From positions 6,983,501 to 7,047,500 of the forward strand of contig NZ_CP023692.1 of the NCBI RefSeq assembly GCF_008704935.1: 64,000 nucleotides of DNA, in the 5' to 3' direction. Position numbers and translations under genes: made by a program. This document shows, piece by piece, positions 53,001 through 60,600 of the stretch. Numbering within the stretch: the first letter of the stretch is position 1; the number at the start of each line of letters is the position of its first letter. Source of the stretch: Streptomyces vinaceus. GTDB lineage: Bacteria; Actinomycetota; Actinomycetes; Streptomycetales; Streptomycetaceae. The notes below the pieces were generated by a model. It was not told the DNA's origin. It saw only the letters and a program-made list of their open reading frames with translations, and made no database searches.

Positions 53001-53099
53001 TCCGGACCCTTCGCGGAGGCGGACCACCTCCTCCTCACCGGCGACCTGACGGGGTCGGTGGCCGCCCTGACCGCGGCCTTCCGCGCCGCGCCCCGCTAG
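50001..53099 (+). CDS. secreted GH3 beta-glucosidase-type enzyme with CBM-like and Calx-beta domains
   Basis: 1032 residues from GTG 50001, with GGAGG 7 bp before. Order: signal peptide (~residues 14-35), carbohydrate-binding CIA30/CBM11-like domain (FEGEVPFAGPPAEGIFTWGS; FRFWWYGQN region), a Calx-beta domain (VREGGSAEVRV-like VKEGGSAEVRVSVATTG, TATPGADYEPVTGTLTFPAG), GH3 N-terminal barrel (IPLVYGVDAVHGHNNVVGST; FVISDWQAIDQIPG with the nucleophile Asp) and GH3 C-terminal domain (SWLPGTEGDGVADVLYGK). It ends in a ~70-residue helical tail. It likely removes glucosyl or other beta-linked residues outside the cell. Confidence 0.93.
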   Translation: MSTARVTPARRRLRTALLGVAGVLAGLLPLAQATATAAAGEPPPPTAVDRFEGEVPFAGPPAEGIFTWGSDGDDQPRLELRERADAPEGAKVLHGDYDISGWGGYSHDFAFDRPAHDWSARGGIRFWWYGQNTAPLPPGSGPRISFELKDGGANGEASELWTTSFTDDWQGWHLVEIPFSRFEYRTDYQPVGGIDHVLGLTQMWGYAFTFPVGRAGEFMLDGVEVYGTADPVAQTKVLTDATVHPVKEGGSAEVRVSVATTGSGPLSDPVTVGYSSEGGTATPGADYEPVTGTLTFPAGTPSGTSRTVTVTTAKDRDGETAETVPLKLTVTGARPPAEDPLVVIDAHGLPYLDPKLPVKKRVADLLARMTPQEKAGQMTQAERNALKSPGDIAAYGLGSLLSGGGSVPSPNTPAAWADMVDGYQLRTRAARLQIPLVYGVDAVHGHNNVVGSTIMPHNIGLGASRDPELAERTGAVTAAEVRATGVPWDFAPCLCVTRDERWGRSYEAFGEDPALVTSMETVIRGMQGAPDGRDLDRPDKVLATAKHYVGDGGTAYGSSTTGSYTIDQGVTRVTRQELDAVHLAPFREAVKRGVGTVMPSYSSVDFTDDAAGPVKMHANAELINGVLKDRMGFRGFVISDWQAIDQIPGDYASDVRTSVNAGLDMVMVPSAYQDFHRTLVGEAAAGRIPQARIDDAVARILEQKFRLGLFEKPYADRSGLGAVGSAEHREVAREAAAKSQVLLKNEGGLLPLKPSQKVYVAGSNADDLGNQAGGWTVSWQGSSGRNTVGTTILEGMRKAAASPESVTYSKDASAPTAGYDVGVVVVGETPYAEGVGDVGNGHDLELSAADKAAVDRVCAAMRCAVLVVSGRPQLIGDRLDRMSALVASWLPGTEGDGVADVLYGKRAFTGRSPVTWPKSQAQLPINVGDAAYDPQFPYGWGLTTLGAPAQGGEAALRALAIAAVAVERTTGADSEAGRAVADRARAIAAQRIGGRFTQATSGPFAEADHLLLTGDLTGSVAALTAAFRAAPR

Positions 53100-53116
53100 C
53101 CGGGCGAGGCCCCGAC

Positions 53117-53144
53117 CCTCCCTCGCGGCAGGCCGCGGGGGAGG
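53117..53144. terminator. terminator hairpin
   Basis: CCTCCCTCGCG and CGCGGGGGAGG pair (11 bp, one wobble) around GGCAGG's short loop, just after the GH3 stop and before the end of the converging flavin gene. Confidence 0.7.
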
Positions 53145-53151
53145 GGCGGGC

Positions 53152-53179
53152 GGGCTTCAGCGGCCGGGCTTCAGCGGCC
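53152..53179. repeat. 14-bp tandem duplication over a stop codon
   Basis: GGGCTTCAGCGGCC is perfectly duplicated. The second copy contains the TGA (53173-53171, minus) of the flavin reductase. The first copy would put another TGA 14 bp further on in a different frame. Confidence 0.8.
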
Positions 53180-54472
53180 GGGCGCTGGCGCTGGCGTGGA
53201 GGCGGGCGTGCCCGTTCCGCGGTGCCTGATGTTGACGACCGCGGCCTTGGCCAGCGCCGTCGGGTTCAGGAACCGCAGCGGCCCGATCAGGCGCTGAGCG
53301 AAGAGGTGCATGTGCCGCGCCAGCGACTCGTCGCGGGCGGCCGCCGCGAACACCAGCCGCTCCGCGGGATTGAAGGGGCGGGCCTTGGCGAAGTCGGCGG
53401 CCATGGACTGGTGACCGCGCAGCCGGCGCCGGTGTGTGCGTGCGTACGCCGCTAGCGACCTGTCGAGGTCGCCGCGACCGGTCGCGGCCGCGGCGACCGC
53501 CTCCGTCAGCCACCCCGCGGACTCCAGGGCCCATCCGCATCCCACGCCCCACAGCGGATCGCTGGTCAGGGCGGCGTCGCCGATGAGCGCGACGCCCGGT
53601 GCGGTCGGCTTGCGGGTGTGCAGCGGGTAGTTGACCGTACCGATGATCTTGGTGATGCGTTCGGCGGAGTCGATGGGGGGTGCCTCGGGCAGGGCCCGGA
53701 CGAACGCGTAGAAGCTCTCTTCCAGGTCCTCCCGGAAGGCGGGCAGCCGCTCCCTGTCCGGAAGCACCGCGAGGACCGTCACCCCGTCGTCGTTCGGGAA
53801 CGCGTAGGCCATGTCGGGCTCCAGGAACCAGGTCTGCCCGATCCCACCGGGCAGCGGGAGGTTGCGGAAGTGGGCGAGATAGCCGAACCGGGTGTTCTCG
53901 TACTGCCGCTCCGCCACCCCGGCCAGCTTCGCCACGGCCGAGTCCTTGCCGTCGGCGCCGACCACCAGACGGGCCCGGATCTCCCGCTCGCCCTGCGGTG
54001 TCGAAGCACGGAGCCCCACGGTCCGGCCGCCGGCACCGCGGACCAGCCCGGTCACCTGGTGACCGAGGAGCAGGTCGACGCCGGGGGTCTGCCCCGCGCG
54101 CGACCTGATCAGCGGGTCGAGGGTGCTGCGCCGGACGTTGTACGCGTACGGCAGCTCGGGACCGGTCGGCGCGGCCCTCGGCTCGATCCACCCCCAACGG
54201 GTGTACCAGCGGGCGTGGTTGCGGACAGCTCCGGCCTTCTCCAGGGCCGGGACGAGGCCGAGCTCGTCCAGGACGGGGTAGGCGTTGGCCGTGAGGGAGT
54301 GGGTGCACAGCACCTTGTACGCCTCGGGGTCCGACCGGCGTTCCAGCAGGGCGACGCGGACGCCGCTCCGGGCGAGCAGGATCGCTGCCGCGCTGCCGGC
54401 GAGACCGGCTCCGCAGACGGCGACGTCGTACGCGTACCCCGCCCCGTCTCCCGCGCTCTCAGGCCTGGTCAT
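53171..54472 (-). CDS. FAD-dependent oxidoreductase, geranylgeranyl-reductase-like
   Basis: 433 residues from ATG 54472. It has VAVCGAGLAGSAAAILLARS (FAD), RRSTLDPLIRSRAGQTPG, LVVGADGKDSAVAKLAG (DG) and GVALIGDAALTSDPLWGVGCGWALES (GD). The architecture and the WGVGCGWALE motif are those of GGR/halogenase-like flavoproteins. It might reduce prenyl double bonds or hydroxylate. It is divergent from the HEAT/MerR-HEAT operon, and a MerR-type operator lies 83 bp upstream. A -10-like TAGGAT is at 54521-54516. Confidence 0.88.
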   Translation of the reverse strand: MTRPESAGDGAGYAYDVAVCGAGLAGSAAAILLARSGVRVALLERRSDPEAYKVLCTHSLTANAYPVLDELGLVPALEKAGAVRNHARWYTRWGWIEPRAAPTGPELPYAYNVRRSTLDPLIRSRAGQTPGVDLLLGHQVTGLVRGAGGRTVGLRASTPQGEREIRARLVVGADGKDSAVAKLAGVAERQYENTRFGYLAHFRNLPLPGGIGQTWFLEPDMAYAFPNDDGVTVLAVLPDRERLPAFREDLEESFYAFVRALPEAPPIDSAERITKIIGTVNYPLHTRKPTAPGVALIGDAALTSDPLWGVGCGWALESAGWLTEAVAAAATGRGDLDRSLAAYARTHRRRLRGHQSMAADFAKARPFNPAERLVFAAAARDESLARHMHLFAQRLIGPLRFLNPTALAKAAVVNIRHRGTGTPASTPAPAPGR

Positions 54473-54552
54473 GCGCTGATCGCCCCCTTCTGTCGCTCTG
54501 TCAGGCACAGGACCGATCCTAGGGAGCGGTGATCCCGATGGCTTGGACACAT

Positions 54553-54583
54553 TTGACCTTGACACGATGACAAGGTCTTCACT
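54553..54583 (+). promoter_or_regulatory. MerR-type promoter with 19-bp spacer and palindrome
   Basis: TTGACC (54553-54558) and TTCACT (54578-54583) are 19 bp apart. The spacer holds the palindrome GACCTTG-N9-CAAGGTC (54555-54577). A 19-bp spacer bearing a dyad is the hallmark of MerR activation. It serves the HEAT/MerR-HEAT operon, and its own product is the obvious regulator. It also lies in front of the divergent flavin gene. Confidence 0.72.
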
Positions 54584-54604
54584 GTGGCCGAGGAGGTGGT
54601 TCCG

Positions 54605-55333
54605 ATGACCACGACGAACCAGGACCCGGGCACGGACACGGACCCGGACACGGACACGGGCAGGGGCACGGACAGGGGCACCGACATGGCGGGGGCGGTC
54701 CGGGGGCTCGACGACGCCCGCCCTTCGGTACGGCTGCGGGCGGCGCTGGCGATCGGCTCGACCCCGCACCCCCGGTCCGTGGACGAGCTCGTCGAGCGGT
54801 GCGCGGTCGAGCCCGACTTCTCCGTGCGCGAGATGCTGACGTGGGCGCTCACCCGGCACGCGCCGTCCGTGACGGTCCCGAGGCTCGTCGACGAGCTCCG
54901 GTCCGGGCGGGCGCAGGCGCGCAGCCAGGCCCTGCACACCCTCTCCAAGATCGGCGACGGGCGGGCATGGCCGGCGATCACGGAGGCTCTCCTGTCCGAC
55001 GCCGACGACGAGGTGGCGCGCAGCGCGTGGCGGGCCGCCGTCGTACTCGCACCCGAGGGCGAGGAGCCCGGGCTGGCCGCAGCACTGGCGGCGCAGCTGG
55101 GGCGGGGCGGGCGCGAGACGCAGTTGAGCCTGAGCCGGGCGCTGATCGCCCTCGGCGAGGCGGCCGCGGAGCCGGCCCTGGGCCCGGCGATGAAAGATCC
55201 CGACCCCGGCGTGCGTCATCATGCGATGGCCACGCAGCGGCTGCTGCGCGATCCGGAGTCCGGATTCGAGTACGCGATCGAGGAGGCCAAGCGCGTCACG
55301 GCCCTGCAGGACCGGCCCGGAGGAGAGCGGTAG
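54605..55333 (+). CDS. HEAT-repeat protein
   Basis: 242 residues from ATG 54605, with GGAGG 6 bp upstream; a GTG at 54584 lies inside the promoter. The N terminus is an Asp/Thr-rich tail. The rest is five to six HEAT-type helix pairs: AVRGLDDARPSVRLRAALAIG, REMLTWALTRHAPSV, PRLVDELRSGRAQARSQALH, ARSAWRAAVVLAPEG, LSLSRALIALGEAA and PAMKDPDPGVRHHAMATQRL. It has the PBS-lyase-like pattern. It is a scaffold or protein-binding solenoid of unknown partner. It directly precedes the MerR-HEAT gene, with stop and next start adjacent, so translation is coupled. Confidence 0.85.
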   Translation: MTTTNQDPGTDTDPDTDTGRGTDRGTDMAGAVRGLDDARPSVRLRAALAIGSTPHPRSVDELVERCAVEPDFSVREMLTWALTRHAPSVTVPRLVDELRSGRAQARSQALHTLSKIGDGRAWPAITEALLSDADDEVARSAWRAAVVLAPEGEEPGLAAALAAQLGRGGRETQLSLSRALIALGEAAAEPALGPAMKDPDPGVRHHAMATQRLLRDPESGFEYAIEEAKRVTALQDRPGGER

Positions 55334-56338
55334 GTGTTGATCGGCGAGGTGGCCAGGCGGTCCGGGGTGAGCGCCCGCATGCTCCGGCACTACGAATCGA
55401 TCGGCCTGGTGCGTCCGACGGAACGTACCGGGTCCGGGTACCGGGAGTACTCCGGCGAGGACATCCGGCGGATCTTCCACATCGAGAGCCTGCGCTCCCT
55501 GGGCCTTTCGCTTCGGGAGGTCGCACGCGCCCTGGACGACCCGGGCTTCGAGGCCACGGTCCTGGTGGACGACCTCATCCGCACCACACAGGAACGCATC
55601 GCGGCCGAGACGGAGCTCCTCACCCGCCTGCGCCGGATCGGCGCCGCGGAACCCACCGGCTGGGAGGAGGTCCTGCACACCGTCGCGCTCCTGCACGCGC
55701 TCGGATCGGAGAGCCCCGGCCGACGCCAGCGCGCGGCGCTGGCATCGGCCGACACGACGCCGCTCCCGGTGGAGGCGCTCGTCGAGGCGGTGCTCGGCGA
55801 GAGCGATCCGAACGTGGCCGGAGCCCTGCGCTGGGCCGTGGCCCGATCGGGCGACGACGCGCTGGAACTGCTGGCGCGGGGCCTGGCCTCACCGGTCGCC
55901 GAGGTACGGGAACGGGCCGTCCGGACGATCGCCGAGATCCCGGGCGAAGGGGCGACCGCCCTCCTGCGCACCGCCCTCAGGAGCCCCGACGGCGGGGTCC
56001 GCGGGCCGGCGGCCCTGGCACTCGGAGCGCAGGGAGCGGCCGACGCGGTACCGGTGCTCATCGACATGATCGTCGAGGGGACGAACGACGTCGAGGCGGC
56101 CGACACGCTGAGCGCGCTGGCGAGCCGCCCCGCACTGGCCGACCGGATCGCCGGCCGGCTCGCGGCCCGCCTCCCGCACGGCCCCGCCGCACCGCCCGTA
56201 CGCCGGCGGCTGACGCAGGCGCTCGCGGAGATCCCGGGAAGCACGGCCACCCGCGCCCTCACGGACCTGGCACGGGACGAGGACCGGGCCGTCGCCCTGA
56301 CGGCGGCGTACGTCCTCACCCTGCGGGACGCCCGCTGA
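55334..56338 (+). CDS. MerR-family regulator fused to HEAT repeats
   Basis: 334 residues from GTG 55334, immediately after the stop of the HEAT gene. The MerR HTH reads LIGEVARRSGVSARMLRHYE, then SIGLVRPTERTGSGYREYSG and HIESLRSLGLSLREVARAL; the coiled coil continues with ERIAAETELLTRLRRIG. From residue ~125 on there is no classical effector domain. In its place are about five HEAT repeats: DPNVAGALRWAVARSGDDAL, SPVAEVRERAVRTIAEIPGE, SPDGGVRGPAALALGAQGAA, PPVRRRLTQALAEIPGSTAT and ALTAAYVLTLRDAR. The solenoid may bind the HEAT protein encoded upstream or a macromolecule. It probably regulates its own operon through the MerR-type promoter. Confidence 0.9.
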   Translation: MLIGEVARRSGVSARMLRHYESIGLVRPTERTGSGYREYSGEDIRRIFHIESLRSLGLSLREVARALDDPGFEATVLVDDLIRTTQERIAAETELLTRLRRIGAAEPTGWEEVLHTVALLHALGSESPGRRQRAALASADTTPLPVEALVEAVLGESDPNVAGALRWAVARSGDDALELLARGLASPVAEVRERAVRTIAEIPGEGATALLRTALRSPDGGVRGPAALALGAQGAADAVPVLIDMIVEGTNDVEAADTLSALASRPALADRIAGRLAARLPHGPAAPPVRRRLTQALAEIPGSTATRALTDLARDEDRAVALTAAYVLTLRDAR

Positions 56339-56545
56339 CCCCGCCGGTGCGAGGGCTCCGGTCCGTCAGTTCGTCCACGCCGATGCGCCGGCCGTCCGGG
56401 GCCGGGGTGATGGCGCCCGAGACCGCGGCGAGTGCCGGCCCGATCCTCCGCCGCTGCCACGGAGGAGGAGCACTGGGAGAGGAGGGCGGGCCCGGATTCT
56501 CGTACAGGGCCGTGACCTGCGGCGTTCGAAGGCGTTGAGCAAGAC

Positions 56546-56809
56546 ATGAAGAAGATCATCGCCAGCGGCCTGATGGCCGCCGCAGCCCTCGCCGGTGCCA
56601 CCCCGGCCTTCGCCGACAACGACAGCAACTTCGGTGGGGGTGTCAACGCCGCGAACAACTGGAACTTCACCGCGGCCGCGGTCTGCCTCCAGGAGGTCGC
56701 CGTGGTGCCGGTCATGGGTGACTGGGTGGGCGACCACGCCAACAACTGCTCCAACGGCAACGTCATCGACCACTCGGGCGGCGCGTCCGAGGACCAGACC
56801 GCTCGCTGA
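56546..56809 (+). CDS. small secreted protein (87 aa)
   Basis: ATG 56546. A signal peptide (KKIIASGLMAAAALAGATPA, cleavage AFA-D) precedes a ~64-residue Asn/Gly-rich mature peptide (NDSNFGGGVNAANNWNFTAA, AVCLQEVAVVPVMGDWVGDH, ANNCSNGNVIDHSGGA). It has two cysteines. It resembles small secreted Streptomyces peptides of the chaplin-like size range but lacks their motif. Function unknown. Confidence 0.75.
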   Translation: MKKIIASGLMAAAALAGATPAFADNDSNFGGGVNAANNWNFTAAAVCLQEVAVVPVMGDWVGDHANNCSNGNVIDHSGGASEDQTAR

Positions 56810-56858
56810 CGCCGCACCGGTACCACCCCCGTGACCCGGGCTGCGCCGGCGGCCCGGG

Positions 56859-57476
56859 TCACAGGCTCGCCAGCAGGTTCCCGAGCGGCGCCGGTACCCG
56901 GCCGGGGCCGAGGCTCTCCACGAGGAGGCGGCCGTAGCGGATCTTGCGGCCCTTCTTCGTGCCGAGGAAACGCCGCAACTGCTGCTCCCGAGGGCGGCCC
57001 TCCTGTGCGGGCTGCCGCAGGAACGTCTGCCAGGCCCGCACGTCGCCTTCGGCCCGGACGATCTCCTCGACCGCCGCCGCGCCGAGCGCGCGGATCAACT
57101 CGTCCTCCAGGTCCGCGGCGCACACGAAGAACTCCCCGCCCTCCGCCCCGGCGCGCTTCAGCCCGCGCTCGTAGTACGGCCGCTCCCTCGCGTCGCACAG
57201 CCCCGTCAGGCGCAGGCCGAGTCCCGGCGGCCCGAGCAGGCCGGCGTAGCGGCCGACGTTCATCGCCCCGCCCATCGACACGACGCACACCCCTTCGGCG
57301 GCGAGGTCCCGGCCCCTGCGCTCCGCGAGCGCTTCCACAGCCGCAAGATCGCTCAGCCCTTCCAGCAGGACCGCCGTCCGCAACCCCAGTCGTACCGCCA
57401 GATCGCTCGCCGGTCCGCCGGGACCGCCCGCCGCCCAGCCGCCGACCGCCTCCCGGAACGCCCCCATGTCCACCAT
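56859..57476 (-). CDS. TOPRIM-domain protein
   Basis: 205 residues from ATG 57476 (or the ATG 9 bp inside). TOPRIM features: TAVLLEGLSDLAAVEALAER with the catalytic Glu, EGVCVVSMGGAMNVGRYAGL, and GLRLTGLCDARERPYYERGL in the DxD position, where only one Asp is clear. The C-terminal half (VCAADLEDELIRALGAAAVE, WQTFLRQPAQEGR, RRFLGTKKGRKIRYGRLLVE) is helical. It resembles the C-terminal part of OLD-family nucleases without an ATPase domain. Such stand-alone TOPRIM proteins are common in Streptomyces; action unknown. It is divergent from the protease. Confidence 0.82.
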   Translation of the reverse strand: MVDMGAFREAVGGWAAGGPGGPASDLAVRLGLRTAVLLEGLSDLAAVEALAERRGRDLAAEGVCVVSMGGAMNVGRYAGLLGPPGLGLRLTGLCDARERPYYERGLKRAGAEGGEFFVCAADLEDELIRALGAAAVEEIVRAEGDVRAWQTFLRQPAQEGRPREQQLRRFLGTKKGRKIRYGRLLVESLGPGRVPAPLGNLLASL

Positions 57477-57523
57477 GGGGCGAGTCTGCACGCCCGGCGA
57501 CCGGCGCGACACGCAATATCCCT

Positions 57524-57557
57524 CCTCCCACCAGAGTGGGTGTCCGCCTCCCACCAG
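57524..57557. repeat. CCTCCCACCAG direct repeat
   Basis: The 11-bp sequence CCTCCCACCAG occurs at 57524-57534 and 57547-57557 in the region shared by the TOPRIM and protease genes; CCCAC/GTGGG pairs between them. It may be a regulatory site for either gene. Confidence 0.3.
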
Positions 57558-57695
57558 GGGGAGCGCCCGTCTACCACCACGGTTGTATTTCTCCGCCGAA
57601 CGCCCTTCGACCCGCGTCCGCCGCGAACCGGAAGCCGCCGGGAGGCGTGCATACCGGCGAACACATCGGTAGGCACGCCACGTTGGGGGACACGG

Positions 57696-60600
57696 GTGGG
57701 AATCGTTTCGAGGGCGAGAGCGGCGGCACTGTCCGCCGGCGTGGTCGCCGCACTGATCACGGGGGCGGCATCGGCGGGCATCCAGCCGGCGCGGGCCGCG
57801 AGCCCCACCGCGCCGGACGGTACGACGGCGTCGGCCGGGCCGTCGGCCAGGACGCCGGCCAAACCACCGGAGAAGGCGCCTGCGACCGTGACACTGGTCA
57901 CCGGAGACCGCGTCGTCGTCGGCGGCGACGGCCGGGTCGGCCAACTCGTGCGCGGCAAGGGCCGGGAGGGGATCGTCTTCTCGGTACGGACCGAGCCGGA
58001 CCACACCTACGTCATCCCCCAGGACGCCCTCCGCATGATCGGCGAAGGCGTCCTCGACCGGCGGCTGTTCGACGTCGCCCAGCTGGTCCGGGACGGCTAC
58101 GACGACGCGCACCGCACCACCCTGCCCCTGATCGTCGGCTACCGCCGGGACGGCGCCGCGGCGGGGGCCTTCGCCCTGCCCGAAGCGCTCGCCGGACTCG
58201 CGCGCGGGCGCCGCCCGCTGCCCGCCGTCCAGGGCGAGGCCTTCCAGGCGCCCAAGGTCGACACCGCGGCCCTGTGGGCGACGGTCATCGGCCGCACGTC
58301 CGGCCCCCGTACGGCAGGAGCCGCCCCCGCGGAGCCCATCGCCCGCCTGTGGCTGGACGGCAGGGTGCACACGGCCCTCGACAAGAGCGTGCCGCAGATC
58401 GGCGCGCCCGCCATGTGGGCGGCCGGCTACACCGGCAAGGGCATCAAGGTGGCGGTCCTGGACACGGGCGTCGACGAAACCCACCCGGACCTCGCGGGGA
58501 TGGAGGTGGCGCAGCAGAACTTCAGCTCCTCGCCCGGCTCCGCGGACATCGACGGGCACGGTACGCACGTGGCGTCCACCATCGCCGGGTCCGGAGCGCG
58601 ATCGGGCGGCGTCTACAAGGGCGTGGCGCCCGGCGTGCGGATCCTGGACGCCAAGGTGTTGGACGACGACGGCTTCGGCGCCGAATCGAGCATCGTCAGC
58701 GGTATGCAGTGGGCGGTCGACCAGGGTGCGCAGGTCGTCAACATGAGCCTCGGGTCCCAGGACTCCGCAGGGGTCGACCCGATGGAGGAAGCCGTGGCCC
58801 GGCTCTCCGACAAGGCCCTCTTCGTGGCGAGCGCGGGCAACGAGGGCGACAAGGCCGCTACGATGCGTTCGCCCGCCAGCGCCCCGGCGGCGCTGGCGGT
58901 CGGAGCGGTCGACAAGCAGGACCAGCTCGCCGATTTCTCCAGCCGCGGCCCGACGGCCGACGGGGATTCCAAGCCGGACCTCACCGCCCCCGGTGTCGAC
59001 ATCACCGCCGCCCGGACCACGCAGAACCCGGACGTCCCGCCGGGCGACGGCTACGTCTCCATGAGCGGCACCTCCATGGCCGCCCCGCACGCCTCGGGCG
59101 CCGCCGCCCTCCTCCTCCAGGAGCACCCGACCTGGAGCGGCGCCCAGATCAAGGCGCTGCTGACCGGATCGGCCGAGCCGAACCCGGCGCTGGGCGCCCA
59201 CCAGCAGGGCGCGGGACGGATCGACCTGGAACGGGCCATGAGCGCCGTGGTCGTCTCCGAGCCCGGCGCCCTCTCCTTCGGCACGCAGTCCTGGCCGCAC
59301 GGTGACGACGAGCCGGTCGCGAGGACGCTCACCTACCGCAACTACGGAACCGAGCCCGTCACCCTGCGGCTGACCGCGGCCGGGACCGATCCGGCGGGCC
59401 GCCCGGCCCCGGCCGGGATGTTCACCTTCAAGGACCCCGAGCTCACCGTCCCCGCGGGCGGCAGCGCGCAGACCACCGTGACCGCCGACACCCGGCAGGG
59501 CACGGTCGACGGGGCGTTCGGCGGCAGCGTACTGGCCACCGGCGAGGGCCAGTCGGTGCGTACGGGACTCGTGGTCGAGCGAGAGGTGGAGTCGTACGAC
59601 CTCACCCTGCGGCACACGGGCGGCACCGGCCCGGACCCGCTGTCCTACTACGCCACGGTCACCGGGACGGGTCCGCAGACGCGGGAGCGCCACGACTTCC
59701 CGAACGACCCGACCGGCGTCGTCACCCGGCGGCTGCCCAAGGGCGACTACCAGCTGGAGAGCTTCGTCTACGGCTCGGACGACCGGTTGGCCATCTTCGT
59801 CCAGCCGGTGCTGAAGCTCGCCGCGAAGACCACGATCACGCTCGACTTCCGCAAGGCGAAGCCGTTCGCCGTCACCGCCCCCGATCCGGCCGCACGGCTG
59901 GTCAGCGCCACCGTCGGGTACGAGGACGGGGCCGCGAGGGTGGGCAACGCCTGGTTCACGGACGGCCGGACACGGATCCTCACCGCAGCACTGGGCCCGG
60001 CCGGCTCCGCGATGCGCTCCCAGTACAACGGGGTGTGGAAGAGGCCCGGCGCGGAGGGCGGGAAGACGGACTACCGGCTCGCGTTCCACCGCAAGGGCAC
60101 CTGGTTCACCGGCCTCGACCGCACCGTCACCCGGGCCGACGTCGCCGAAGTCAAGCTCGGCTTCGGGGCGTCGGTCGCCGGGGCGAAGGGCCGGATCCGG
60201 GTGACCCCGACCGACGCGGACGGCTTCGGCGCCGGCGTGTGGGACCCGGTCGACCAGGACGTGCCGTTGGCCTCCACGCAGTACGTCAGCACCGCGGGTG
60301 TGTGGTGGTCCTGGAGCGCCTCGCAGGTCAACGCGCGGGGCGAGGAGCGGATCATTTACACCGAGGGCCCGGTGGCCTACGAGCCGGCCACGCGCCGGAC
60401 CCTGAACTTCAACACCGGCGTGGTCGGGCCCGATCTGGGAGCCGGGGAGGACCAGGGCGCCTTCCGGAGCGGCGACTTCATCGACACGAGGGTCCCGCTC
60501 TTCGACGACGGCGCCGGCCACGCGGGCTCGTCCGTGACCACCGGGGGCTTCGCCCGGCTGGAATCCGGCGGCCGGGTCCTCGCCGAGGGGCAGCCCAACG

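Noticed and set aside
56339..56545. Possible coding remnant on the minus strand (RIGPALAAVSGAITPAP-like)
   Set aside because: The stretch is short and has no start, stop or family support; it may be chance in GC-rich DNA.
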